Positions 15,391 through 24,570 are shown, numbered from the stretch's first letter. The stretch: 44,691 nucleotides of DNA from Solimonas variicoloris DSM 15731 (GCF_000382285.1 NZ_KB907947.1:1-44691); one strand, 5' to 3'. The notes: a model not told the origin generated them from the letters alone. Made by a program: numbers and translations.

Positions 15391-16316
15391 GTGAAGCAGC
15401 GTCCGGCCAGCGTGCGGCCGCTGGCGATCTGGGCGGCCGACAGCGGCTTGCCGCCCGGCCATTGCAGGGTTTCGGCGAGCAGCAGGCCGTCGCCGGTGGC
15501 GATCGCGATGCCGTGCGCATCCGCGCGGACGATGTGGCCGGGCTCGGCGCCGGCGCCGGCGCCGGGCGCCGCGCTGGCGGCATAGAAGCGCACGCGTTCG
15601 CCGTCGAGTTCGCTCCAGGCGACCGGCACCGGATTGAACGCGCGGATGCGGCGCGCGATCTGCGCCGCCGGTTCGTGCCAGACGATGCGCGCTTCATCCT
15701 TGTCGAGCTTGCGCGCGTAGGTGACGCCGTCGGCCGGCTGCACCTGTTCGGCCAGCGTGCCGTCGGCGAGGCGGCGCAGGGCCTCGACGATCAGGCGCGC
15801 GCCAACCGCGGCGAGCGCGTCGTGCAGCGTCGCCGCGGTGGTCTGCGCGTCGATTGGCACCGCTTCGCGCAGCAGCATCGAGCCGGTGTCGAGGCCGGCA
15901 TCCATGCGCATGATGGTCACGCCGCTCTCGGTATCGCCGGCCTCGATCGCGCGCTGGATCGGCGCCGCGCCACGCCAGCGCGGCAGCAGCGAGGCGTGGA
16001 TGTTGAGGCAGCCCAGGCGCGGGATGTTGAGTACCGCCTGCGGCAGGATCAGGCCGTAGGCGACCACCACCATCACCTCGGGCGCCAGCGTGCGCAGCTG
16101 CTGCTGCTCGGCTTCGCCCTTCAGGCGTTCGGGTTTGAACAAGGGCAGGCCCAGCGCCGCCGCGCGCTCGGCGACCGGCGACGGCGTCAGCTTGCGGCCG
16201 CGGCCGGCGGGGCGGTCGGGTTGCGTGTAGACGCCGACGATCTCATGTCCGGCGGCGTGCAGCGCGTCGAGCGCCGCGACCGCGAAGTCGGGCGTGCCGG
16301 CGAACACGAGCCTCAC
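15387..16316 (-). CDS. fmt: Methionyl-tRNA formyltransferase
   Basis: 309 residues starting at GTG 16316 ([19 protein letters not shown]), overlapping the preceding stop codon as GTGA. Formyl-transferase core: LNIHASLLPRWRGAAPIQRAI holds the catalytic Asn and His, followed by ESGVTIMRMDAGLDTGSML with the catalytic Asp. The C-terminal OB-like domain (..RIRAFNPVPVAWSEL..) binds initiator Met-tRNA. It formylates Met-tRNA(fMet) with 10-formyl-THF. An open frame continues upstream to 16976, but that part is a shadow of def and the gene before fmt. The def / small gene / fmt / small gene order with four-base overlaps is a single operon. Confidence 0.96.
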   Translation of the reverse strand: MRLVFAGTPDFAVAALDALHAAGHEIVGVYTQPDRPAGRGRKLTPSPVAERAAALGLPLFKPERLKGEAEQQQLRTLAPEVMVVVAYGLILPQAVLNIPRLGCLNIHASLLPRWRGAAPIQRAIEAGDTESGVTIMRMDAGLDTGSMLLREAVPIDAQTTAATLHDALAAVGARLIVEALRRLADGTLAEQVQPADGVTYARKLDKDEARIVWHEPAAQIARRIRAFNPVPVAWSELDGERVRFYAASAAPGAGAGAEPGHIVRADAHGIAIATGDGLLLAETLQWPGGKPLSAAQIASGRTLAGRCFT

Positions 16317-16810
16317 GGCGCGAGCGCCTGGCGGAGTTCGGCTTCCAGCGATGCGCTCCAGGCACCGCGGCCGCGCCATTTCACGCTGCCGTCGCTGGCC
16401 AGCACGATCAGATAGGCGTCGTCGCCCGGCTCGTCCGGCGCGCCGGCGAGCTGCCGCCAGCCGGCGGTGTCGGTCTTCGCGAGCAGGAAGTACGGCTGGC
16501 GGGCCGGCGCGACCTTGTCGCGCATCCGGCCGATCGCGAAGCCGCGCACGAAGCCCGGCATCTTTTCGATGATGGCGACGTCGTAGCAGCTCGGCGCAGG
16601 GCCGGCGCACAGCGGCGCCAGGCGCTGGCCCCATTGCTCGGTGAGCTGGCGCGCGTCGTGCGTGAAGGCGACGACCAGCAGGCGCGGATCGCCGGCCAGT
16701 CCGTCGGGCACCGTGAGGCTGCGGCCGGCCAGCGTCTCGACCGGCAGCGGCGCGGCGGCTGCGCCGGTGGCGGCAAGAGCGAACGCGAGGGCGGCGAGAA
16801 CGCCCCTCAT
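16313..16810 (-). CDS. Secreted thioredoxin-fold-like protein of unknown function
   Basis: 165 residues. A signal peptide ([23 protein letters not shown]) leads a short mature domain: ..[20 protein letters not shown].., ..[27 protein letters not shown].., ..[20 protein letters not shown]. Strand-helix pattern and the final 'D-G-x-x-x-W-R' turn resemble periplasmic thioredoxin-like or peroxiredoxin-like folds, but no CxxC pair exists, so a redox role is not supported. The ATG overlaps the def stop (ATGA), and its own stop overlaps the fmt GTG, so it is embedded in the def-fmt operon, where such a gene is not standard. Confidence 0.7.
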   Translation of the reverse strand: MRGVLAALAFALAATGAAAAPLPVETLAGRSLTVPDGLAGDPRLLVVAFTHDARQLTEQWGQRLAPLCAGPAPSCYDVAIIEKMPGFVRGFAIGRMRDKVAPARQPYFLLAKTDTAGWRQLAGAPDEPGDDAYLIVLASDGSVKWRGRGAWSASLEAELRQALAP

Positions 16811-17310
16811 GCGCGGCGCGCCTTGGCCAGCTTCTTGGTGATGCGCTCGCGCTTGAGCGCCGACAGGTAATCGATGTAGAGCTTGCCGTCGAGGTGGTCG
16901 ATCTCGTGCTGGATCGCCTGCGCGAGCAGGCCCTCGGCCGCCAGTTCGAACGGCTGGCCGTTGCGGTCGAACGCACGCAGCGTCAGGCGGTTGTAGCGCT
17001 GCACCTTGTCGGCGATGCCGGGTACCGACAGGCAGCCTTCCTCCATTTCGACGCGATCGTCCGGATCGAGGATTTCCGGATTGATGATGACCATCGGCTG
17101 CGGCTTGTCCTTGTCCTCGCTGCAGTCCATCACCGCCAGGCGCAGCGCGAGGCCGACCTGCGTGGCCGCGAGGCCGACGCCGGGGGCGTCGTACATGGTC
17201 TCGAACATGTCGTCGATCAGCGTCTGCAGCGCCGCGTCGAAGACGGTCACCGGCTGGGCCTTCTGGCGCAGACGCGGATCGGGGTGGTGGAGGATGGTCA
17301 GCAGCGACAT
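16807..17310 (-). CDS. def: Peptide deformylase
   Basis: 167 residues. The three signature motifs are intact: [19 protein letters not shown] (metal ligand Cys) and [16 protein letters not shown] (HExxH, both metal-ligand His and catalytic Glu). It removes the N-formyl group from nascent proteins. First gene of the def-fmt operon, divergent from the LysM gene across a 106-bp promoter region. Length is normal for a type I enzyme. Confidence 0.97.
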   Translation of the reverse strand: MSLLTILHHPDPRLRQKAQPVTVFDAALQTLIDDMFETMYDAPGVGLAATQVGLALRLAVMDCSEDKDKPQPMVIINPEILDPDDRVEMEEGCLSVPGIADKVQRYNRLTLRAFDRNGQPFELAAEGLLAQAIQHEIDHLDGKLYIDYLSALKRERITKKLAKARRA

Positions 17311-17338
17311 GAACGGCCTTGAGAAACAACCCGCGAAG

Positions 17339-17368
17339 TTGACGGCAAACGATTGAGCCGTCTAGAGT
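17339..17368 (+). promoter_or_regulatory. Sigma-70-type promoter for the LysM gene with internal dyad
   Basis: TTGACG (17339-17344), 18-bp spacer, TAGAGT (17363-17368), about 49 bp before the LysM gene start at 17417. The spacer region contains GACGGC-N10-GCCGTC (17341-17346 and 17357-17362), a perfect 6+6 dyad that overlaps the -35 box and could be an operator or a chance GC dyad. Confidence 0.55.
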
Positions 17369-17416
17369 TTGCCAGAGTTGTCTGGTACTGGCAGAGCCTC
17401 CGGGGGAAGCGCCGCC

Positions 17417-18571
17417 ATGCGCAAGTATAACGGCTTGACGATCATTCACGGCGCGCTGTTCGCCGCGCTGCTGACTGCCTGCGCGAGCCGGCCCGCCGAG
17501 CATACCGAGGCGGCGCCCGCCGAGGCGCCGCAGGTGCCGTCGAGCGCGGTGCCGGAAGCCGTCGCCGCGGCGCCGTCCGCGCCGAGCGCGGCGGTCGCGC
17601 TGCGCAGCGACGCGCCGCTGCGCTATGTCGTCAAGAAGGGCGACACGCTGTGGGGCATCGCCGGACACTTCCTCGAACAGCCCTGGCAGTGGCCGGAAAT
17701 CTGGTACGTCAACGACCAGGTCAAGAATCCGCACCTGATCTATCCGGGCGACGTGCTGACCCTGGTCTGGCGCGACGGCCGGCCGATGATCGTCGCCGCC
17801 GATGGCGTGTCGGCCGACGTCGATTACCTGTCGCCGCGGGTGCGCGAACTGCCGCTCGATCAGGCGATCCCGGCGATCCCGCTCGATGCGATCCGCGATT
17901 TCCTCAAGAATCCGCGCCTGGTCGACGCCGACGAGCTGCGCCAGGCGCCGTACGTGCTCAGCTTCGTCGACCCGCACGTGGTCGAAGGCACCGGCAGCTT
18001 GCTCTATCTGCAGAACGTGCCCGCCCGCGGCGACACGCGCTGGGATACGGTGCGCCTCGGCCAGAAATTCGTCGATCCGGACAGCGGCGAGGTGCTCGGC
18101 TGGGAGGGCACGCCGGTCGGCGGCATCGAGATCCGCCAGTTCGGTTCGCCGGCCACCGGGCTGGTCACCGACAGCGAGCGCGAGGTCCGCGCCGGCGACC
18201 GCCTGATCAAGCCGCAGATCGAAACGCTGGCCGCCAACTTCTATCCGCACGCGCCGGCGCACAAGGTCGGCGGGCGCATCCTGTCGGTCTACGACGGCGT
18301 TTCGCAGATCGGCCAGTATCAGGTCGTGACGCTGAACCGCGGCGCCCGCAACGGCATCGAGCCCGGCCACGTGCTGAGCATCCTGCAGGCCAACCGCAAC
18401 GCTCGCGATCCGTACACCGGCAAGCTGGTGCGGTTGCCCGAGCTCTATGCCGGCACGCTGATGGTGTTCAAGGTGGAGTCGCGCGTTTCCTACGCGCTGG
18501 TGCTCAAGGCGATGCGCGAGATCCACACGCTCGACCGCGTCGAGAAGCCGCAGGACGGCGAGCGCCTGTAG
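17417..18571 (+). CDS. LysM-domain lipoprotein (peptidoglycan-binding)
   Basis: 384 residues. MRKYNGLTIIHGALFAALLTAC has a lipobox (LTAC, Cys22), followed by an Ala/Pro linker and a LysM domain (about 73-117: RYVVKKGDTLWGIAGHFL.. to ..YPGDVLTLVW). The long C-terminal part (..YLSPRVRELPLDQAIPAIPLDAIRDFL..) is shared by the LysM proteins found next to dprA in gammaproteobacteria. It should be anchored in the envelope and bind murein. ATG 17417 is chosen because the upstream frame to 17369 includes the promoter. It is divergent from def, 32 bases upstream of dprA, and likely in one unit with it. Confidence 0.92.
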   Translation: MRKYNGLTIIHGALFAALLTACASRPAEHTEAAPAEAPQVPSSAVPEAVAAAPSAPSAAVALRSDAPLRYVVKKGDTLWGIAGHFLEQPWQWPEIWYVNDQVKNPHLIYPGDVLTLVWRDGRPMIVAADGVSADVDYLSPRVRELPLDQAIPAIPLDAIRDFLKNPRLVDADELRQAPYVLSFVDPHVVEGTGSLLYLQNVPARGDTRWDTVRLGQKFVDPDSGEVLGWEGTPVGGIEIRQFGSPATGLVTDSEREVRAGDRLIKPQIETLAANFYPHAPAHKVGGRILSVYDGVSQIGQYQVVTLNRGARNGIEPGHVLSILQANRNARDPYTGKLVRLPELYAGTLMVFKVESRVSYALVLKAMREIHTLDRVEKPQDGERL

Positions 18572-18603
18572 ATGGCGCTTGCCGCCGCCATCGGCGTCGA
18601 GGC

Positions 18604-19728
18604 GTGGACGCCGCCGCGCTGAACGCCTGGCTGGTCCTGTGCCGCGCCGCGGGCGTCGGCAGCGCCGCCGTCGCCAAACTGCTCGAAGCCTTCGGCAGCG
18701 CCGAGGCGGCCTGCGCCGCATCGGCCGCGGCCCTGCGCGGTGCCGGCCTGTCGACGGCGCAGGCCGAGGCGCTGCGCAAGCCGGATGACGAAGCGATCGC
18801 CCGGGATCTGGACTGGCTGGCGGGACCGCGCCGCGGCTTGCTGACGCTCGCCGATGCCGCCTACCCGCGCGCGCTGCGCGACATCGCGCAGGCGCCGCCG
18901 GTGCTGTTCTGGCAGGGCGACGCCGAACTCCTCGGTCTGCCGCAGATTGCCATCGTCGGCAGCCGCACGGCGACGCCGCAGGGGCTGGAGAACGCGCAGG
19001 CCTTCGCTGCCGAACTCGCGCGCCGTGGCTTCGTCGTCACTTCCGGGCTGGCGCTGGGCATCGACGGCGCCGCGCATCGCGGCGCGCTCGCGGCCGACGG
19101 CTACACGGTCGCGGTCTGCGCCACCGGCCTCGACCGCGTCTATCCGGCCCGGCACAAGGCGCTCGCCCACGAGATCGTCGAGCGCGGCGTGCTGGTCTCG
19201 GAATTCCCGATCGGCGTACAGGCGCTCGCCGAGAACTTCCCGCGGCGCAATCGCATCATTTCCGGTCTGTCGCTCGGCACCCTGGTCGTCGAGGCGGCGC
19301 GCGAGTCCGGCTCGCTGATCACCGCCCGCTACGCGCTCGAACAGAGCCGCGAGGTGTTCGCGATTCCGGGCTCGATCCACAATCCGCAGGCGCGCGGCTG
19401 CCACGCGCTGATCCGCCAGGGCGCCAAGCTGGTCGAGACGGTCGACGATATCTTCGAGGAGCTCGGTCCGCTGCTGGGGCCGCTGCTCGGCACGCGAGTT
19501 GCGAAGGATTCCTCGCCGGCGGCGGAAGCGGCGCCGGCCGGTCGGGACCCGCAGATGGAGGCGGTGCTCGCCGCGCTCGGCGATGAGCTGCTCGACCTCG
19601 ACGCGCTGCTGGCGCGTACCGCCCAGCCGCTGGTCGCCGTGCAATCGGCGCTGACGCGGCTCGAACTCGAAGGCCTCGTCGCGCTGGCGCCGGGAGGACG
19701 CTACCAGCGCCTGCATCGGGACGTCTGA
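18604..19728 (+). CDS. dprA: DNA-processing protein DprA (Smf)
   Basis: 374 residues from GTG 18604 (VDAAALNAWLVLCRAAGVG). An N-terminal SAM/HhH-like domain is followed by the extended Rossmann DprA domain with the conserved IAIVGSRTATPQG, SGLALGIDGAAHRGAL, FPRRNRIISGLS and GSLITARYAL motifs, and a C-terminal winged-helix DML1-like domain (about 320-370). It loads RecA on incoming single-stranded DNA during transformation. No in-frame ATG fits the N-terminus; the ATG at 18572 is in another frame. It follows the LysM gene and precedes smg, the usual gammaproteobacterial order. Confidence 0.95.
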   Translation: MDAAALNAWLVLCRAAGVGSAAVAKLLEAFGSAEAACAASAAALRGAGLSTAQAEALRKPDDEAIARDLDWLAGPRRGLLTLADAAYPRALRDIAQAPPVLFWQGDAELLGLPQIAIVGSRTATPQGLENAQAFAAELARRGFVVTSGLALGIDGAAHRGALAADGYTVAVCATGLDRVYPARHKALAHEIVERGVLVSEFPIGVQALAENFPRRNRIISGLSLGTLVVEAARESGSLITARYALEQSREVFAIPGSIHNPQARGCHALIRQGAKLVETVDDIFEELGPLLGPLLGTRVAKDSSPAAEAAPAGRDPQMEAVLAALGDELLDLDALLARTAQPLVAVQSALTRLELEGLVALAPGGRYQRLHRDV

Positions 19729-19808
19729 GCGGTCGCCGTCGCGGTCCGGGCGGACCGACGTGCGCCGCGAAAGGCATTACACTGCGTTCACAGCACTGGA
19801 GACTCGAC

Positions 19809-20276
19809 ATGAAAGAAACGGTCCTGGATGTGCTGATGTACCTGTTCGAAAACTATCAGGAAGGCGAATTTTCCGACGCCGAGAATCAGGGCACGCTGCG
19901 CGAGGAACTGATTGCCGCCGGATTCCCCGGCGAAGAAGTCGGCCACGCCTTCACCTGGCTCGACGGTCTCGCCCAGCAGCGGCAGCTGCCGCTGGTCTTC
20001 GGGCCGGGCCGGGCGATGCGCCTCTACACCCGCGAAGAGACCGCGCGCATCTCGACCGAATGCCGCGGCTTCATCATGTACCTCGAGCAGCTGGGCATCA
20101 TCACGCAGGAGATGCGCGAGCTGATCGTCGACCGCCTGATGGCGCTGACCGAGGAAATCGATCTCGAGCGCGTCAAGTGGGTCTGCCTGCTCGTGCTGAT
20201 GAATCAGCCGGACGCCGAGGAAGCCTTCGGCCATCTCGAGGAGATGGTCTACTACCACGGCGAGTTCAAGCACTAG
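19809..20276 (+). CDS. smg: Smg family protein (DUF494)
   Basis: 155 residues beginning MKETVLDVLMYLFENY, the invariant Smg start, with ..LREELIAAGFPGEEVGHAFTWLDGL.. and ..IDLERVKWVCLLVLMNQPD... Two winged-helix-like segments are expected. The molecular role is not established; the gene is conserved between dprA and topA in many gammaproteobacteria and has been linked by context to DNA transformation and topology genes. It lies 80 bp after dprA with its own ribosome site; 340 bp separate it from topA. Confidence 0.94.
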   Translation: MKETVLDVLMYLFENYQEGEFSDAENQGTLREELIAAGFPGEEVGHAFTWLDGLAQQRQLPLVFGPGRAMRLYTREETARISTECRGFIMYLEQLGIITQEMRELIVDRLMALTEEIDLERVKWVCLLVLMNQPDAEEAFGHLEEMVYYHGEFKH

Positions 20277-20512
20277 CGCCAGCGGCCGAGCGGCTGTGCG
20301 GGCCGATCTCGCGACTTTCGTGCGCGCTGGGCTTCAGCACAGCGGCGCGCGGCAGCCGCGACCTCGTCCTCGCTCCCGACGCTCGCTCGCCGGCGCCGCG
20401 TCCTTGGAGCAGCGGCCGCGCGCTGAGTTCGGCCACCCTCGCGCTGCGCATGGAGGGCCGCAGGCGGCGGGCCCGGCGGCTTCCCGCTTTGCGCATTTCA
20501 TGACCGCCGTCT

Positions 20513-20536
20513 CGCGCGCGCACGCGCGCACGCGCG
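20513..20536. repeat. Alternating CG/CA tract (Z-DNA-prone)
   Basis: Twenty-four consecutive bases alternate pyrimidine and purine, mostly CG with two CA steps. Such tracts are the most favourable sequences for left-handed DNA under negative supercoiling. It ends six bases before the -35 box of topA. Confidence 0.85.
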
Positions 20537-20542
20537 GTTGGC

Positions 20543-20572
20543 TGGACAGTGGTGGAGCCTTCCGCTTATAAG
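20543..20572 (+). promoter_or_regulatory. topA promoter
   Basis: TGGACA (20543-20548), 18-bp spacer, TATAAG (20567-20572), five of six matches in each box. Transcription would start near 20579, about 40 bases before the ATG. The sequence just after the -10 box (GCGCCG) is GC-rich, the kind of discriminator that makes promoters sensitive to supercoiling. Confidence 0.7.
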
Positions 20573-20618
20573 GCGCCGAACTGCGGCCGCGCGGCCGTCA
20601 CCCCCAACCTGGGCGTCA

Positions 20619-23084
20619 ATGAGCAAGCATCTGGTCATCGTCGAGTCGCCGGCCAAGGCGAAGACGATCAAGAAGTATCTGGGCAAGGACTTCGAAGTCC
20701 TGGCCTCCTACGGCCATGTTCGCGACCTGGTGCCCAAGGACGGCGCCGTCGATGTCGCGCACGGCTTCGACATGAAGTACCAGATCATCGATCGCAACGA
20801 AAAACATGTGAAGGCGATCGTTTCCGCGCTCAAGGACGCCGACGAGCTCTGGCTCGCGACCGACCCTGACCGCGAGGGCGAGGCGATCTCCTGGCATCTG
20901 GCCGAACTGCTGCGCGAGAAGAATGCGCTGAAGGGCAAGCCGGTCAAGCGCGTGGTCTTCTACGAGATCACGCAGCGCGAGGTGCAGAACGCGATCCAGC
21001 ATCCGCGCGATATTTCCGAGGATCTCGTCAACGCCCAGCAGGCGCGCCGCGCGCTCGACTATCTGGTCGGCTTCAATCTCTCGCCGCTGTTGTGGCGCAA
21101 GGTCCAGCCGGGCCTGTCGGCCGGCCGCGTGCAGTCGCCGGCGCTGCGCCTGATCTGCGAGCGCGAGGAAGAGATCAAGGCCTTCGTGCCGCGCGAGTAC
21201 TGGACGCTCGAGGCGCAGGTCGAGAAGGCGACGCAGAGCTTCAGTGCCAAGCTCGTCGAGTTCGACGGCCGCAAGGTCGAGCAGTTCACGCTGAACACCG
21301 TGGTCGGCGCGATGGCGGCGAAGTCGGCGGTGCAGAAGGCCGCGAACGGCTCGCTGCGCGTCGCCAGTGTCGACAAGAAGCAGCGCCGCCGCAATCCGGC
21401 GCCGCCGTTCACGACGTCGACGCTGCAGCAGGAGGCCAACCGCAAGCTCGGCTTCTCGGCGAGCCGCACGATGCGCGCCGCGCAGCAGCTGTACGAAGGT
21501 GTCGACATCGGCGGCGAGACCGTCGGCCTGATCACCTACATGCGTACCGACTCGGTGAATCTGGCGCAGGACGCGCTCGCCGACATTCGCTCGGTGATCC
21601 CGCAGCAGTTCGGCGCCAAGGCCCTGCCGCCGGAACCGCGCTTCTACAAGACCAAGAGCAAGAACGCCCAGGAAGCGCACGAAGCCGTGCGCCCGACCTC
21701 GGCCGGCCGTCTGCCGAAGGAAGTCGCCAAGTATCTGGCGCCCGACCAGGCCAAGCTCTACGAGCTGATCTGGCGGCGCACGATCGCCAGCCAGATGGAG
21801 CAGGCGGTCTATGACACCGTCACCGCCGAGCTGCGCGCCGGCGACGCGCCGGCCGGCAGCCGCGGTGCGCACGCCTTCCGCGCCTCCGGTTCGACGCTGG
21901 TCGAGCCGGGCTTCATCGCCGCCTATCTGCAGGGCGTCGACACGCCGAGCGGCAAGGAAGACGAGGATGACGACAAGCGCCTGCCGGCGCTGGCGGTCGG
22001 CGATCTGGTCAAGCTCCTCGACCTGATCGCCGATCAGCACTTCACCGAGCCGCCGCCGCGCTACACCGAAGCGAGCCTGGTCAAGACGCTTGAGGAATAC
22101 GACATCGGCCGCCCGTCGACGTACGCGTCGATCATCTCGACGCTGCTGGCGCGCGACTACGTGCGCCTGGACGGCAAGGCCTTCATCCCGACCGACGTCG
22201 GCATGATCGTCAACAAATTCCTGACCGATCACTTCACGCAGTACGTCGACTACGAATTCACCGCGCATCTCGAGGACCAGCTCGACGCCGTGTCGCGCGG
22301 CGAGAAGCAGTGGAAGCCCTTGCTCGCCGACTTCTGGAGCGGCTTCAAGCCGCGCGTCGACGAGAAGATGGAACTGTCGCGCGCCGAAGTCTCGGAAGCG
22401 CGGCAGATCGGCATCGATCCGGCGTCCGGCAAGCCGGTGTCGGCGCGCCTCGGCCGCTACGGGCCGTTCGTGCAGATCGGCACCAAGGAAGACAGCGACA
22501 AGCCGCGCTTCGCCTCGCTGCGCGCCAACCAGCGCATCGACACGATCACGCTCGACGACGCGCTGGCGCTGTTCCAGCTGCCGCGCAAGCTCGGCACGCT
22601 GCCGAACGGCGAGGAGGTCGAGGTCAACATCGGCCGCTTCGGCCCGTACGTGCGCCACGGCAAGAGTTTCGTGTCGCTGAAGAAGGACGACGATCCGTAC
22701 ACGATCGAACTGCCGCGCGCGGTCGAGCTGATCGAGCAGAAGGCGGCGGCGCTCGAAGCGGCGACCATCAAGAGCTTCGACGGTACCGGCATCCGCATCA
22801 TCAAGGGCCGTTTCGGCCCGTACATCAGCGACGGCGCGCGCCGCGCGCCGGTGCCGCGCGGCCGCGAAGCCGAATCGCTGAGCGTGTTCGAGTGCGAGGC
22901 CTATCTCGCTGAAGCGGCGGCGGCGCCGAAGAAGGGCGCGAAGAAGACCGCGACCAAGAAGGCTGCGGCCAAGACCGCAGCGGCGGACGCCGGCGCGGCG
23001 CCGGCCAAGAAGGCGGCGGCCAAGAAGGTGGTCAAGAAGGCCGCGAAGAAAGCCACCAAGAAAGCCGCAGCGAAGAAGACCTGA
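20619..23084 (+). CDS. topA: DNA topoisomerase I
   Basis: 821 residues from ATG 20619. Toprim domain: KHLVIVESPAKAKTIKKYLG and TDPDREGE with the acidic triad around 82-86. The active-site Tyr307 is in LITYMRTDSVN. The type IA core continues to about 600. The C-terminal part consists of TopoI C-terminal repeats (ARLGRYGPFVQIG.., NIGRFGPYVRHG.., IKGRFGPYISDG..) rather than four-Cys zinc ribbons, followed by a 50-residue Lys/Ala-rich tail (..KKTATKKAAAK..) like histone H1, probably for DNA binding. It relaxes negative supercoils. Its TGA overlaps the tsaC start (TGATG), so the two are coupled. An open frame begins at 20538 inside the promoter and was not used. Confidence 0.97.
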   Translation: MSKHLVIVESPAKAKTIKKYLGKDFEVLASYGHVRDLVPKDGAVDVAHGFDMKYQIIDRNEKHVKAIVSALKDADELWLATDPDREGEAISWHLAELLREKNALKGKPVKRVVFYEITQREVQNAIQHPRDISEDLVNAQQARRALDYLVGFNLSPLLWRKVQPGLSAGRVQSPALRLICEREEEIKAFVPREYWTLEAQVEKATQSFSAKLVEFDGRKVEQFTLNTVVGAMAAKSAVQKAANGSLRVASVDKKQRRRNPAPPFTTSTLQQEANRKLGFSASRTMRAAQQLYEGVDIGGETVGLITYMRTDSVNLAQDALADIRSVIPQQFGAKALPPEPRFYKTKSKNAQEAHEAVRPTSAGRLPKEVAKYLAPDQAKLYELIWRRTIASQMEQAVYDTVTAELRAGDAPAGSRGAHAFRASGSTLVEPGFIAAYLQGVDTPSGKEDEDDDKRLPALAVGDLVKLLDLIADQHFTEPPPRYTEASLVKTLEEYDIGRPSTYASIISTLLARDYVRLDGKAFIPTDVGMIVNKFLTDHFTQYVDYEFTAHLEDQLDAVSRGEKQWKPLLADFWSGFKPRVDEKMELSRAEVSEARQIGIDPASGKPVSARLGRYGPFVQIGTKEDSDKPRFASLRANQRIDTITLDDALALFQLPRKLGTLPNGEEVEVNIGRFGPYVRHGKSFVSLKKDDDPYTIELPRAVELIEQKAAALEAATIKSFDGTGIRIIKGRFGPYISDGARRAPVPRGREAESLSVFECEAYLAEAAAAPKKGAKKTATKKAAAKTAAADAGAAPAKKAAAKKVVKKAAKKATKKAAAKKT

Positions 23085-23644
23085 TGGACGTCGCGCCCTG
23101 GCATTTGCGCGCGGCGATTGCCGCGCTCGATCGCGGCGGCATCATCGCCTGTCCGACCGAAGCGGTCTGGGGACTGTCCTGTGATCCGCTCGACGAGCGC
23201 GCGGTGATGCGCCTGCTCGACCTCAAGGACCGGCCCTGGGAAAAAGGCCTGATCCTGGTCGCCGCCGATTTCGCGCAGCTCGAACCGTACGTGATCGTGC
23301 CGTCGAACAACGCGATGAAGCGCGCCACGGCGACCTGGCCGGGCCCTGCGACGTGGATCTTCCCGGCCAGCGACGAGACGCCGATGTGGATCAGCGGCGA
23401 TCACGACGGCGTCGCCGTGCGCGTCACCGCGCATCCGGTGCTGCGCGCGCTGTGCAAGCGTTTCGGCGGTCCGCTGGTATCGACCAGCGCCAATCCGGCC
23501 GGGCGCGAACCGGCGCGCAGCGCCTTCGACGTGCGCCGCTATTTCCGCAACGAACTCGACGCCATCGTGCCGGGACTGCTCGGTGGACTGGCCAAGCCGA
23601 CCACGATCCGCGACGTCGCCACCGGCCACATCCTGCGCCGCTAG
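23084..23644 (+). CDS. tsaC: Threonylcarbamoyl-AMP synthase
   Basis: 186 residues of the YrdC/Sua5/TsaC fold. [16 protein letters not shown] is the N-terminal signature; [13 protein letters not shown] binds [17 protein letters not shown] is the C-terminal motif. The short length without a Sua5 domain indicates TsaC. It makes threonylcarbamoyl-adenylate for t6A37 of ANN-decoding tRNAs. The ATG overlaps the topA stop by one base and hemF follows two bases after its stop, so topA-tsaC-hemF are probably one unit. Confidence 0.94.
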   Translation: MDVAPWHLRAAIAALDRGGIIACPTEAVWGLSCDPLDERAVMRLLDLKDRPWEKGLILVAADFAQLEPYVIVPSNNAMKRATATWPGPATWIFPASDETPMWISGDHDGVAVRVTAHPVLRALCKRFGGPLVSTSANPAGREPARSAFDVRRYFRNELDAIVPGLLGGLAKPTTIRDVATGHILRR

Positions 23645-23646
23645 CC

Positions 23647-24570
23647 ATGAACACCGAAGCCGTCGATTCCGTCGCCGTCGAACGTTTCCTGCGCGGCCTG
23701 CAGGACCAGATCTGCGCGGCGCTCGAAGGCGTCGACGGCGGGCGCTTCCAGCGCGACGTCTGGACCAAGCCGGCCGACAGCCCGTTGCAGGGCGGTGGCG
23801 ATACGCGCGTGCTGAGCGGCGGCGTCGTGTTCGAACGCGCCGGCGTGGCGTTTTCCGAGGTGCGCGGCGCGCGCCTGCCGCCGTCGGCGAGCGCCGGCCG
23901 GCCCGAGCTCGCCGGGCGCGGCTTTCGCGCGATGGGCGTGTCGCTGGTCATCCATCCGCGCAATCCCTATGTGCCGACCTCGCATGCCAACGTGCGCTTC
24001 TTCGTCGCCGACAAGGCCGGCGAAGCGCCAGTCTGGTGGTTCGGCGGCGGCTTCGACCTGACGCCGTACTACGGCTTCGAGGACGATGCGCGGCACTGGC
24101 ACGCGACCGCGCGCGCCGCCTGCGCGCCGTTCGGCGATGACGTGCATCCGCAGCTGAAGCGCTGGTGCGACGATTACTTCTTCCTCAAGCACCGCGACGA
24201 GCCGCGCGGCATCGGCGGCCTGTTTTTCGACGACTGGGATCGCGGCGGCTTCGCGCAGAGCTTCGCGCTGCTGCGCAGCGTCGGCGAGCACTTCGTGCCG
24301 GCCTACCTGCCGATCGTCGAGCGTCGCAAGGACATGGCCTGGGGCGAGCGCGAGCGCGACTGGCAGCTCTACCGGCGCGGCCGCTACGTCGAATTCAATC
24401 TGGTCTGGGACCGCGGCACGCTGTTCGGCCTGCAGGCCGGCGGCCGCACCGAGTCGATCCTGATGTCGATGCCGCCGCTCGCGGCCTGGCAGTACGACCG
24501 CCGCCCCGAACCCGGCACGCCGGAAGCCGAGCTCTACGAGCGCTACCTGCGCCCTCGCGACTGGCTCTGA
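23647..24570 (+). CDS. hemF: Oxygen-dependent coproporphyrinogen III oxidase
   Basis: 307 residues. Typical HemF motifs: [81 protein letters not shown] and [21 protein letters not shown]. It converts coproporphyrinogen III to protoporphyrinogen IX with O2, so the organism is at least facultatively aerobic. Start ATG 23647 is two bases after the tsaC stop; a longer open frame upstream is a shadow of tsaC. A GC hairpin near 24628 follows without a T-run. Confidence 0.97.
   Translation: MNTEAVDSVAVERFLRGLQDQICAALEGVDGGRFQRDVWTKPADSPLQGGGDTRVLSGGVVFERAGVAFSEVRGARLPPSASAGRPELAGRGFRAMGVSLVIHPRNPYVPTSHANVRFFVADKAGEAPVWWFGGGFDLTPYYGFEDDARHWHATARAACAPFGDDVHPQLKRWCDDYFFLKHRDEPRGIGGLFFDDWDRGGFAQSFALLRSVGEHFVPAYLPIVERRKDMAWGERERDWQLYRRGRYVEFNLVWDRGTLFGLQAGGRTESILMSMPPLAAWQYDRRPEPGTPEAELYERYLRPRDWL

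Larger units (their letters stand above)
20277..20618. other. Gene-free region between smg and topA
   Basis: The first 230 bases are GC-rich with no supported gene or RNA. The end carries a 24-bp alternating purine-pyrimidine tract (20513-20536), a good sigma-70 promoter (20543-20572) and a GC-rich discriminator/leader before topA. No intrinsic terminator with a T-run was found after smg. Confidence 0.7.
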
